DNA of 64,000 nucleotides from positions 1 through 64,000 of the forward strand of contig JAEXLD010000037.1 in the NCBI GenBank assembly GCA_023445445.1, given 5' to 3'. Below are positions 50,417 through 59,800 of this stretch, piece by piece (within the stretch, counting starts at the first letter, position 1; each line of letters begins with the position of its first letter). Source of the stretch: Bacillota bacterium. Its GTDB lineage: Bacteria; Bacillota; Clostridia; Clostridiales; Clostridiaceae. The notes under the pieces were generated by a model. It had not been told where the DNA came from and ran no database searches. It worked only from the letters and a program-made list of their open reading frames with translations. The position numbers and the translations under genes were made by a program.

Positions 50417-50458
50417 AAAAGAAAAAGCTTAGACTTATCTAAACTCTTTCTTTTTTTA
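50417..50458. terminator. Hairpin between tRNA-Arg and the CARF nuclease
   Basis: AAAGAAAAAGCTTAGA and TCTAAACTCTTTCTTT form a long imperfect stem, followed on the plus strand by TTTTTA. It is a second terminator-like structure downstream of the tRNA. Confidence 0.5.
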
Positions 50459-50470
50459 TTAAAATAAAAA

Positions 50471-50497
50471 GCCTTACAAACAAATAATTTGTAAGGC
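50471..50497 (-). terminator. Terminator of the tRNA-Arg gene
   Basis: GCCTTACAAA pairs perfectly with TTTGTAAGGC; the minus strand continues with TTTTTATTTTAAT. Confidence 0.8.
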
Positions 50498-50501
50498 TTT
50501 T

Positions 50502-50578
50502 TGGTACGGCGGAGAGGATTCGAACCCCCGACCAACTGGTTCGTAGCCAGCTACTCTATCCAACTGAGCTACCACCGC
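50502..50578 (-). tRNA. tRNA-Arg (anticodon ACG)
   Basis: Seventy-seven bases on the minus strand fold into a complete cloverleaf: acceptor GCGGTGG with CCGCCGT, D-arm GCTCAGTTGGATAGAGT, anticodon stem GCTGG and loop CTACGAA, T-loop TTCGAAT. The 3' CCA is encoded. The anticodon ACG (read with inosine) serves CGU, CGC and CGA. Confidence 0.97.
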
Positions 50579-50605
50579 ATATAATATAGTTTTTCAACAT
50601 AAATT

Positions 50606-50634
50606 ATATTATCATAACTATTATAATAAATCAA
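50606..50634 (-). promoter_or_regulatory. Promoter of tRNA-Arg
   Basis: TTGATT (complement of 50629-50634), 17 bases, then TAATAT (complement of 50606-50611), about 28 bases before the tRNA. Confidence 0.5.
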
Positions 50635-50659
50635 GCAACTATATTGAATCCTAAAAAAT

Positions 50660-51574
50660 TTAATTATTGTATATATCTGAAAACTCTATTTCTAACATTT
50701 GAATCTTATTACTTTTATCATCATTTAAACAATGATTTTCTGTTTCTTTTACAGTTGTTATAGGTAGCATAATTACAAATTCACAACCCTTACCTACATC
50801 ACTATTTACTACAATTTCTCCATCCATAGCCTTAACTAGATAATGAACTAAATCTAATCCTATACCACTTCCTATAGTGTCACTATCTTTATTATTTTCC
50901 ATTTGATAAAATCTATTAAATATCTTCTCTTGATATTCCTTTGCAATTCCTGGTCCTTCATCCCTTACTGAAATTTTAATTTCATTGCTTAATACAAATA
51001 TATCAATATAAATATTTGTATTAATATATGAGAATTTTATTGCATTAGATAGCAAATTCATAATTATTCTATCCATAGCCTCTGGATCTATTGCCATTAT
51101 ACATTCTTCTTGATTTGTATCAAATATTAATTGTATATTCTTTTGCTTAGCATACTTATCTATACAATTTACTGTGCTTTCAACCATAGAAATAATATCT
51201 GAATTCTTCTTATTTAGAACATAATAATTATTTTCTAACTTTGTAGTATCTATTAGGTTATTAACTAATCTCAACATTTTAAGACTATTCTTCCGTATTA
51301 TTTCCAAGTACTCCTTAACCTTTTTATCTGTTATACATGCACACCCATAATTTATTACCTGCATAACACTTAAGATTACATTTAGATGGCCTCTTAGATC
51401 ATGAGAAATATTTAACAAAAAATCCTCTTGCCTTGCACTTTTCTTAATTGTTTCTGTTATGATACTTACTAAATCATCTTTTGTTAAGTCCCTTCCACTT
51501 CTCAAAAAAAATTCATTTAACCTATCCTTATTTGATAATAATTCCCTTTCTATAAATTCGTTATTAATCATCAT
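50660..51574 (-). CDS. Orphan soluble sensor histidine kinase
   Basis: A 304-residue kinase. Residues about 60-130 hold the HisKA region with the phosphate-accepting His in NISHDLRGHLNVILS, and 180-290 the ATPase domain (NLLSNAIKFSY, DEGPGIAKEYQEKIFNRFYQ, GSGIGLDLVHYLV). There is no membrane segment or recognisable sensor domain, so the input is intracellular or via another protein; the short N-terminal helix could be a docking region. I start at ATG 51574, where AAAGGAA precedes two Met codons. No response regulator is adjacent. Confidence 0.87.
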   Translation of the reverse strand: MMINNEFIERELLSNKDRLNEFFLRSGRDLTKDDLVSIITETIKKSARQEDFLLNISHDLRGHLNVILSVMQVINYGCACITDKKVKEYLEIIRKNSLKMLRLVNNLIDTTKLENNYYVLNKKNSDIISMVESTVNCIDKYAKQKNIQLIFDTNQEECIMAIDPEAMDRIIMNLLSNAIKFSYINTNIYIDIFVLSNEIKISVRDEGPGIAKEYQEKIFNRFYQMENNKDSDTIGSGIGLDLVHYLVKAMDGEIVVNSDVGKGCEFVIMLPITTVKETENHCLNDDKSNKIQMLEIEFSDIYNN

Positions 51575-51782
51575 AATAATTCCTTTCATAACAGGTTTAT
51601 ATTTAATTTTTAACCCCATAATTATAGTTTATCATATACACATTTTTGCAACAAGATTATTTTGTATTTTTTTCCATTTATTGTGGTGATTTCTTAAAAT
51701 GCTATACAAATATAGCCTCAACATTCTACTTATATTTTTATTTTTCCCTACAAATAGTAAATAAAATACTTCTATAAATAAT

Positions 51783-51828
51783 ATACACTGCAAATGCTAG
51801 ACATAAAAAACTAGCATTTGCAGTGTAT
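51783..51828. other. Perfect 18-bp stem-loop without U-tract
   Basis: ATACACTGCAAATGCTAG (51783-51800) and its exact complement (51811-51828) flank a ten-base loop. It lies just after the DUF1189 gene and is much longer than other terminators here, but neither strand has a run of T after it. Confidence 0.55.
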
Positions 51829-51856
51829 TATGAATATAATTCATTGTTATATTTTT

Positions 51857-52618
51857 TTATACATCATTCTTAATTCTTAAATAATTTACTACTATTATAA
51901 AATAAATTCCTGAAATTAATAATCCATAAGTACCTATAGGGAATATTAATCCAATTATTGTAGGTGCAGTAGTAGCATATATAGAAATCTTAAGTATGTT
52001 TTCATAGTTTAGCCCAAATTTATTTATTCCATTTATTATTAGTCCTAATAAAGATAGAATTAAGGAATTCATCATAAAAATAATATAAGTTAATATTATT
52101 GAAGTAATAAAAGCTATATATTTAGCTAATCCAATACTGCTTAAAGCTTTTAATATTTTTTCATTATTTATTTCTCCTGCTATTTCATCTTTACTAAATT
52201 CTATGTCTCTTTCCATTCCATTAATTCTAAAAGATATTCCATCTTTTAATATAGCCACAGATACATCTTTATGTATCACTATGTTTCTTATACTTTCCTT
52301 TTCTTCTAATGAAATATTCGTATCAATATAGACTATATTTCTTCCCTTTTCACTTTTTATAGGCGAATTTTCAAAATTTAATATCCCATCTTGAAAAGTA
52401 AATTTAAACTCATCTGATGAAATAGCTTTTTCAATAGTATTTTGTATAGAGCTAATTGTTACAAAGCTTATTAGCCCTTGTATAGTCCCAATAATTAAAG
52501 AGAAAATTATTGAATATATAATTGCTTTTGAAATCTTTTCTTTAACTAAATCACTGTACCCCTTTATACTAGTAATACTAATTTTTAATTTTTTTACAAA
52601 GTTAATTTTTTCATTCAT
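51857..52618 (-). CDS. DUF1189 membrane protein
   Basis: A 253-residue protein of the DUF1189 family: one membrane helix near residues 32-55, an extracytoplasmic domain of about 110 residues (NSPIKSEKGRNIVYIDTN; GISFRINGMERDIEFS) and three C-terminal helices. The function is unknown; relatives are found in Firmicutes and a link to cell-wall or capsule processes has been suggested. AAGGAG precedes the ATG. It is a single gene. Confidence 0.75.
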   Translation of the reverse strand: MNEKINFVKKLKISITSIKGYSDLVKEKISKAIIYSIIFSLIIGTIQGLISFVTISSIQNTIEKAISSDEFKFTFQDGILNFENSPIKSEKGRNIVYIDTNISLEEKESIRNIVIHKDVSVAILKDGISFRINGMERDIEFSKDEIAGEINNEKILKALSSIGLAKYIAFITSIILTYIIFMMNSLILSLLGLIINGINKFGLNYENILKISIYATTAPTIIGLIFPIGTYGLLISGIYFIIVVNYLRIKNDV

Positions 52619-52759
52619 GATCTTTTAAACTCCTTAGAAATTTCCTGATTAGATAATATTTTAACATATAATAGCATAATTTTATAAATTTTAATTTTTA
52701 GGATTAAATTATAACACTTTTGTTAATGATTATAATATATGTTTTAAGGAGGTCTAAAA

Positions 52760-54004
52760 ATGTATAGTAATAAATCCAAAAAGAGAAATAGATTTTCTAT
52801 ATTTAAATTATTCTCTTTTTTCCTTTTGTTAATACTATTAGGATTTACTGCAAATATTTATTTAAATTCACAGTACCAGGAGCTAACATCTGAATTCTAT
52901 AATAACTTTAATAATCATGATTTCTCTAATGCTAAATCTGTAATAAATAATAAAGCTTTAACAGTAAAAAAGGCTAAGCTTAATACTGATTTGAAATCTT
53001 ATTTTACTAATATAGTTAATAAAATATGTTCCTCTTTATCTAATAATGAAATTAGCCCTAGTTATGCTTTAGAAATATTAAATGAAATTAAAAGTTATAA
53101 TGTATTAAATTCATCTTTAGATAAATTAATTACTGCTTTAAATAATAAATATCCTGATTCATCAATTACTACAAATGGCTTAATTTCTTCTGATAATGAA
53201 ATTAATTCAGATGATAAGTTTAAATATAATGAAGATAGTTATTTAAATCTTGGAATAGCGGCTTTTAATGAAAAGGATTATGAAACTGCTATGGAGTACT
53301 TTAATTTAATTGATAAATCTTCTCCTAAGGATTATGAAATAGCTAAAGGATATATAAAGGATTTTGAATCTAATTACAAAAATTATTTACTTGAAAGTGT
53401 TGATGAATTAGTAGCAAATAAATATTATACAAAAGCAATTAATATTTTATCTAATTATGATAAAAGTCTTTTAAGTAAAGATGAAATACTAGAAATTGAA
53501 AATAAAATTAATTCAATTAAACTCTTTAGAGAAGAATATCAAGAAGAAAATTCAGAATATACCTCTAATGCAATACTTCAAGAAATAACTCCAAGTAATA
53601 TAAATAGTTTTTCTATAGCAAGTAAAACCTCTTACTTAGTTTACTTAAATTTATCTAAACAAATAACATATGTTTATGAAGGTTCAAATAATAATTGGAA
53701 TCTTTTAAAAGAATTTAGTAGTTCTACAGGTATAGAAGGTAAAGAAACTCCTAAAGGTATTTTTTCTGTTACTGATAAGGGAGATTGGTTCTTTTCAGAA
53801 GAATTTCAACAAGGGGCTAAGTACTGGGTTCAATTTATGGGTGATTATCTTTTTCATTCCCTTCCCTTTGATGAAAGTAAGGAAAATATATTAGATTATA
53901 CCCTAGGTACTCCTGCATCACATGGCTGCATCAGATTAGCTGTAGAAGATGCTAAATGGTTATATGATAATATTGATAATGGAACAAAAGTAATTATAAA
54001 TTAA
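52760..54004 (+). CDS. L,D-transpeptidase (YkuD), membrane-anchored
   Basis: A 414-residue protein with an N-terminal membrane helix (about residues 16-36), a helical repeat region resembling tetratricopeptide repeats (about 60-260: LGIAAFNEKDYETAMEYF) and a C-terminal YkuD catalytic domain (about 285-414). The active site is SHGCIRL, with Cys about residue 391. Such enzymes form 3-3 cross-links in peptidoglycan and resist beta-lactams other than carbapenems. AAGGAGG precedes the ATG. It converges on a second YkuD-type protein. Confidence 0.88.
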   Translation: MYSNKSKKRNRFSIFKLFSFFLLLILLGFTANIYLNSQYQELTSEFYNNFNNHDFSNAKSVINNKALTVKKAKLNTDLKSYFTNIVNKICSSLSNNEISPSYALEILNEIKSYNVLNSSLDKLITALNNKYPDSSITTNGLISSDNEINSDDKFKYNEDSYLNLGIAAFNEKDYETAMEYFNLIDKSSPKDYEIAKGYIKDFESNYKNYLLESVDELVANKYYTKAINILSNYDKSLLSKDEILEIENKINSIKLFREEYQEENSEYTSNAILQEITPSNINSFSIASKTSYLVYLNLSKQITYVYEGSNNNWNLLKEFSSSTGIEGKETPKGIFSVTDKGDWFFSEEFQQGAKYWVQFMGDYLFHSLPFDESKENILDYTLGTPASHGCIRLAVEDAKWLYDNIDNGTKVIIN

Positions 54005-54007
54005 ATA

Positions 54008-54040
54008 AGTTGTAGCTATCTATTAAAGATAGCTACAACT
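54008..54040. terminator. Terminator between the two L,D-transpeptidase genes
   Basis: AGTTGTAGCTATCT pairs perfectly with AGATAGCTACAACT around a five-base loop, between converging genes. Confidence 0.8.
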
Positions 54041-54074
54041 TTCATTATGTAAATTATACTTTATAAATTTTTGT

Positions 54075-55307
54075 TTAATACTTAGTGTATATATCCTGAT
54101 ATGAAAAATCCATTATTATAAATGGATCCTTTTCAGGATCTAACCTTTGAATAATATTAACTAAATTTTCTTGTGGTATTGCAACACATCCATATGTATA
54201 TGTACCTAAATCACAATGTAAAAATATAGCTGAGCTCTTACCTGGAATTACTGGCCATCTATTATAATCTATAACTAATGAATAATTATAGTACCCTTGA
54301 AATTCAGTTAGTTTTTCTGCTGAATTCCATCTTCCATTTGGTTCTCCAAACTGCATGGTATTATAGAACTCCGAATTTACGTCATCTACCCAATATTCAC
54401 TTCCATCTAATTGTCTATATCTAATACTAGTTCCTGGATCTTCATTTATTCCAAAAGCTTCTGTTAATGAATATATTCCTGTGGGAGTACTTTTATCCAT
54501 TTCATAAACCTCGCTGGCTGCTTTCATTCCATTTTGTCCTAATCTAGCTGAAACCTTGTCCACTAAAACCCATTCACCATTACTATCTTTTTCCCAGAAC
54601 ACTAATTCACCATAGGACCCACCTTTACTTACAACTGTTATTATTTGGCTTGATCGCTTAGATGCTACTGTGCTTTCAATTCCTAGCTTAACAGTATTTG
54701 GCTTGTTATGACTTACATCATTATTAGTTTCAGGCTTAGTTTCTTCTACTACTTTTTCTTCTTCCTTTGCTGCTTCCTCTTTTAACTCATTTACTTTATT
54801 ATTATATATTTTTTCAAGCTCTGATATATCCTCATCAGGGTATTTTCCCTTAAACTTATCTATTAGCTCCTTTGCCAAAGAGATATCTTTATTAATAGCT
54901 GAAGATATTTGCTCTTTAACCTCACTAACTTCAATATAATAGTTTTTTATATTATCTTCAATTTTCAATATGTCTTCATTTAACTTATTAAATATTTCAT
55001 TACTTAAATAGCTATTATATTTTTCCTTAAAACCATCTATTTTTTCTTTTTCCTTATGAGTATTACTTTCATTTTTTATTTCTATAAAGTCTTCTAATAT
55101 ACTTCTATATAAAGTCAACTTTTCGCTATTTTTAGATTGATTTATAGATTCTATAGCTTCCTCATACTCTCCATTTGTAATATGTAATTCTATATTATTT
55201 ATTATATTTTTTTCATTATTATTTTTATAAATGGAAATGCTAAAAATAACAACAAGTATAATTGAAATAATAGAAGTTATAACTATTGTAATTTTTTTAT
55301 TTTTCAT
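54075..55307 (-). CDS. L,D-transpeptidase-like protein, membrane-anchored
   Basis: A 410-residue protein with a short cytoplasmic tail, a membrane helix (about residues 5-25), a long helical, Lys/Glu-rich segment (about 30-200, partly coiled coil) and a C-terminal YkuD-like domain. The catalytic pair is in IFLHCDLG (His) and TYGCVAIP (Cys), a variant of the HGCIR site lacking its Arg. It could form or trim cross-links, or anchor proteins. AGGGGAGG precedes the ATG. It shares only the last domain and plan with the converging transpeptidase. Confidence 0.8.
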   Translation of the reverse strand: MKNKKITIVITSIISIILVVIFSISIYKNNNEKNIINNIELHITNGEYEEAIESINQSKNSEKLTLYRSILEDFIEIKNESNTHKEKEKIDGFKEKYNSYLSNEIFNKLNEDILKIEDNIKNYYIEVSEVKEQISSAINKDISLAKELIDKFKGKYPDEDISELEKIYNNKVNELKEEAAKEEEKVVEETKPETNNDVSHNKPNTVKLGIESTVASKRSSQIITVVSKGGSYGELVFWEKDSNGEWVLVDKVSARLGQNGMKAASEVYEMDKSTPTGIYSLTEAFGINEDPGTSIRYRQLDGSEYWVDDVNSEFYNTMQFGEPNGRWNSAEKLTEFQGYYNYSLVIDYNRWPVIPGKSSAIFLHCDLGTYTYGCVAIPQENLVNIIQRLDPEKDPFIIMDFSYQDIYTKY

Positions 55308-55427
55308 TACTACCTCCCCTACATGAATGCTTATGGAAAGTATACCACATAAAATCTCTATATAAATTAATTAATTATTTCATTTTATGGTATTATTTAT
55401 TTATAACAATTAAAAGGTAGGTTAAAC

Positions 55428-56777
55428 ATGAATATATTCGTTCCAAAAGAGGTTAACTTTATTATTAATAGATTTTATAAAAATAACTATGAGGCATATA
55501 TGGTAGGTGGTTGTGTTAGAGATAGTATCTTAGGTATTACTCCTAAAGATTATGATATAACTACTTCTGCTAAACCAGAAACTACTATTTTGTTGTTTAA
55601 TAAGACTATCCCTACAGGTTTAAAACATGGAACCATTACTGTTTTAATAAATAATGACCCCTACGAAGTTACAACTTTCAGGACAGATGGATCTTATTTA
55701 GATAATAGACGACCTTCATCTGTTAACTTTGTTACAGATATAAAAGAAGACTTATCCAGAAGGGATTTTACTATAAATGCTTTAGCATATAATAAAATTA
55801 CTGGATTAATTGATTACTTTAATGGAGTTACTGATATAAAGAATAAATTAATAAGATGCGTTGGAGACCCTGACAAGCGATTTAAGGAAGATTCCTTAAG
55901 AATGCTTCGTGCTATTAGATTTAGCTGTCAATTATCCTTCGACATAGAAATAAATACTTTAAATGCAATAAGGAAAAATCACTTGCTTATTTCTAATATT
56001 AGTAAGGAACGAATTAGAGATGAGCTTTGTAAAATATTAATTTCTGATAATCCTTCTAAAGGACTTCAATTATTAAAGGAAACTAATCTACTTGAATTGA
56101 TTCTACCAGATATAAATTCATTAGTTGATTTTTCTCCTAAATGTACTAATCATAATAGAAATGTTTTTACACATACATTAAAGGTTATTGATAATACTGA
56201 AAATAATTTAATATTACGATTATCAGCTCTATTTCATGATGTAGGTAAAATAAATACATTAACAGCCTTTAATAATGGAAGCTTTTATGGATTTCCTGGT
56301 CATTGCCTTGAAGGCTCAATAATGACTAAAAAAATATTATCTGACTTACGCTTTGATAATAATACAATAGAAATTGTATCTAAATTAATTGAGCATCACT
56401 TAGTTCTAAATGTTGATATTATGCCTACAAAATATGAAGTTAAGAAGTTATTAAATTCTGTTGGCAAAGATAATATGCATTTATTATTTGCACTTCAAAG
56501 GGCAGATATTAAATCCTTAAATAATCCTGAGCCATTTCTAAAAAAGGTAAGCTATACTGAAGATTTAGTTAATGAAATTATAAAAAATAAAGAGCCTCTT
56601 TTAGTTAAAGATTTAGATATAACAGGGAAAGATTTAATTAATATTCTAGGAATTAAGCCTGGAAAATTAATAGGAGAAATATTAAACCATTTACTAGATA
56701 AAGTTTTAGAAGATCCTAGTTTAAATTCAAAGGAATCCTTACTAAGATTAGGAAAACTCTTTATAGATAATAATTAA
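55428..56777 (+). CDS. cca: CCA tRNA nucleotidyltransferase
   Basis: A 449-residue class-II nucleotidyltransferase that adds or repairs the CCA end of tRNAs. The head domain shows MVGGCVRDSILGITPKDYDI (Gly-Gly and the metal-binding Asp-x-Asp in DYDI), then RRDFTINALAYN and the RNA-binding region RMLRAIRFSCQL. It also contains an HD domain (ALFHDVGKINT, then GHCLEGS). AAAAGGTAGG precedes the ATG. The tRNA-Arg in this window already encodes CCA, so the enzyme may mainly do repair or serve tRNAs lacking it. Confidence 0.93.
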   Translation: MNIFVPKEVNFIINRFYKNNYEAYMVGGCVRDSILGITPKDYDITTSAKPETTILLFNKTIPTGLKHGTITVLINNDPYEVTTFRTDGSYLDNRRPSSVNFVTDIKEDLSRRDFTINALAYNKITGLIDYFNGVTDIKNKLIRCVGDPDKRFKEDSLRMLRAIRFSCQLSFDIEINTLNAIRKNHLLISNISKERIRDELCKILISDNPSKGLQLLKETNLLELILPDINSLVDFSPKCTNHNRNVFTHTLKVIDNTENNLILRLSALFHDVGKINTLTAFNNGSFYGFPGHCLEGSIMTKKILSDLRFDNNTIEIVSKLIEHHLVLNVDIMPTKYEVKKLLNSVGKDNMHLLFALQRADIKSLNNPEPFLKKVSYTEDLVNEIIKNKEPLLVKDLDITGKDLINILGIKPGKLIGEILNHLLDKVLEDPSLNSKESLLRLGKLFIDNN

Positions 56778-56804
56778 GGAGCTGTGGCAACCAGCTCCTT
56801 AATT
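56772..56804. terminator. Bidirectional terminator overlapping the cca stop
   Basis: AATTAAGGAGCTG pairs with CAGCTCCTTAATT, and includes the stop codon of cca. It also lies a few bases from the end of addA. Confidence 0.85.
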
Positions 56805-56811
56805 AAAAATA

Positions 56812-59800
56812 TTATGACTTATCTACTATTACTTCTTTGCTTAAACCAAATAAATATAAATAACTTTCTCTAACTTTTTTACCAGTTATCTTTTCCACAG
56901 CATCTTTGTAATATCTTAGCTGAACTCTATATTTATCTATTATCTCTTCTTCCATTCCCTCTACTACATAATCTGTTTTGTAATCTAAAAGTACTATTTC
57001 ATTATGTTCTTCGAATATGCAATCTATAATACCTTGAAGTCTAACTTTCTCATCTTTATATTCTTTTTCTGGCAAGGTATTATCTACTTCTAAACTACTT
57101 ATTTCTGTATAGAATGGAAGCTCCCTCTTTAATAATTTATCCTCATTATATGCAGTCATCATTCTTTTGCCTAATTCACTTCTAAAGAATCCTAAAAAGT
57201 TAATTTTATCAACAGCCTTTACCTCTTCTTCAGAAAGTAAGTTATTATCTTTCATATCCTGAATTTGACTTCTTATTTCTTCTCTTGTGGATACTTTATC
57301 TAAGTTCAATTTTTGCATTACAAAGTGGACAGCTGTTCCTCTTTCAGAAGCTGATAAGCCTTTTCTTTCTTGAAGGAACTTAGGCTTTAATACTTCCTTA
57401 TCTCTAAATATATTAACAGTTAATACATCATCATCTTCATGTTCATAAAGGGATCTCTTTAAATCTGATACTGATACATTGCTTGGTAAAGCTTCTGCTA
57501 AGTTATATTTATATTTATAACCTAATCTTCTGCTTATCTCTTTATCAATACTATTTACTTCTTTATTAATAAATAGATCATCTTCATTAATTTCATCCAC
57601 AGCCACTTCATCTTTTTCCACATTCAATTGATTTTTTCTCCACATTTTAACCTTCCATGTGGAGAAATCATTCACAATTGTACTGTTATTTAACCCTATA
57701 TAATTTCTAAGTTCTTCTCCATCTCTATGTTTACATAGTGCCATTCCAATCCAATCTAAATAACTTTTTCCCTTTAATACTTCTGATGCTGGAACTATCT
57801 CTTCATCTAATGCAGCTGCTGATGTCCATCTAGATATTGATTTTTCTAAATCTCTTGTTGCACCTGTTATAATTAACTTTTCTTTTGCTCTTGTAAATGC
57901 AACATAAAGAATTCTCATTTCTTCTGATAGAGTTTCAAATAGTATTTTCTTTTTTATAGCCTCTTTTGCTAATGTACTATATGATATTCTCTTTTCTAAA
58001 TCTATATAATCTGGACCAAATCCTAAATCATCATGATAAAGAATAGATTTATTTAAATCCATTAAGTTAAATTGCTTACCAAAGCCAGAGGTAAATACTA
58101 CTGGGAATTCAAGGCCTTTACTTTTATGAATACTCATAATTCTAACTACATCTTCATTTTCTCCAAGTACTTTAGCACTTCCCATATCTCCTGAGGAATT
58201 TCTAAGCTTATTAATAAAATTAATAAAGTTAAATAATCCTTTAAAGCTAGTTTGCTCAAATTGCTTTGCCCTTTGGAATAATATTTTTAAGTTTGCTTGT
58301 CTTAGCTTTCCATTTGGCATTGCCCCTACATATCCATAATAAGCCGTATCCATATATAGATACCATATGAATTCATCTATAGGTGTATATATAGCCTTTT
58401 TTCTCCACTTTTCTAGATTACTTATAAAGATTTCGCATTTATTCTTAAGCTCTTCATTAACTTCATATTGGGCTTCTGATACTTCTTTTATAATTTCATA
58501 AAAGTATTTTTCCTTATTTAAAAGCCTAATATCACCTAATTCTTCTGCAGTAAAGCTAACTAATGGAGATCTTAAAACAGAAATCATAGGAACATCCTGC
58601 ATTGGATTATCTATTATTTTTAATAAAGACATTATTGTTCTTATTTCTATAGTTTCAAAATATCCTGTTCCTGTATCAGCATAAATAGGAATTCCCTCTG
58701 AACCAAGCTCCTCTAAAAATAATTCTGCCCAATTTTTAGTTGCTCTTAGTAATATAACTACATCTTTATACTTTAATTGTCTATACTCTCCAGTTTCCTT
58801 ATCTAGGACCTTATATATTTTCCCTGTATTTAAATCTGGATTCATTAATTCTTTTATTCTTTTTGCAACTATTCGTGCTTCTAGAGTTATTGCATCAACA
58901 TCTTCCTCTTCTTCCTTTTCTTCATCCCCTAAATTTATTTCTTCTATTGTATCTTCTTCTGTATTATCCTTATTATTTGATTTATCTAAAATATGAAGTT
59001 CTATAGGTCCTGCTACAATTGTATCCTTATCCTCATTTTCTTTATAAATAGCGCCTAAATTTAATGCTTCTTCATCTGTATATTCTAGTTCTCCAACATT
59101 GTTAGACATAACTTCTTTAAATATATAGTTAACTCCACTTATAACTTCTTCTCTACTTCTAAAGTTCTTATATAATTGAATTTTTCTATTTGAACTTCCT
59201 TCTTCTAAAGGATATTTATTATATTTATCTAAGAATAATTCTGGTTTTGCTTGTCTGAATCTATATATACTTTGCTTAACATCACCAACCATAAATACAT
59301 TTGGATTTTCTAAACTCTTTCTTGATACCAAATCTATAATGGCTTCTTGAACATTATTAGAATCTTGATATTCATCTACAAGAACTTCATCAAAGTATTC
59401 TCTAAAACCTTCAGATACGCTTGAAGGAATTATATTTCCTTCATCATCATAATTAATAAGTATTTTTAAACATAAATGCTCTAAGTCATTAAAATCCAAT
59501 AGATTTCTTTCTCTCTTTTTTACTTTAAATCTATCTATGAAATCTAATGTCAGCTTACTAACCATTTTCATATAAGGGTATGAGTTTTTTATTCCCTCTA
59601 AAGCTTCTTCTATGGATATAGAAAAACTATCTTCAATTAATTTTGATGACTTTTTCTTAATATTATCTCTTATAGACTTTACTATCTCTAAAGCCTCTGG
59701 GTCTGAAACCTTATCCTTCTTAACTGATTTTAATCTTCCAAAACTAACTCTACTTATTTCACTATAAAGTTCTTCTATTCCATAGTTTAATGATTCTATA

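Noticed and set aside
49100..50660. Integrated element at tRNA-Arg
   Set aside because: There is no integrase, no repeated tRNA 3' end, and the neighbouring genes look ordinary in composition; only the CARF nuclease is unusual.
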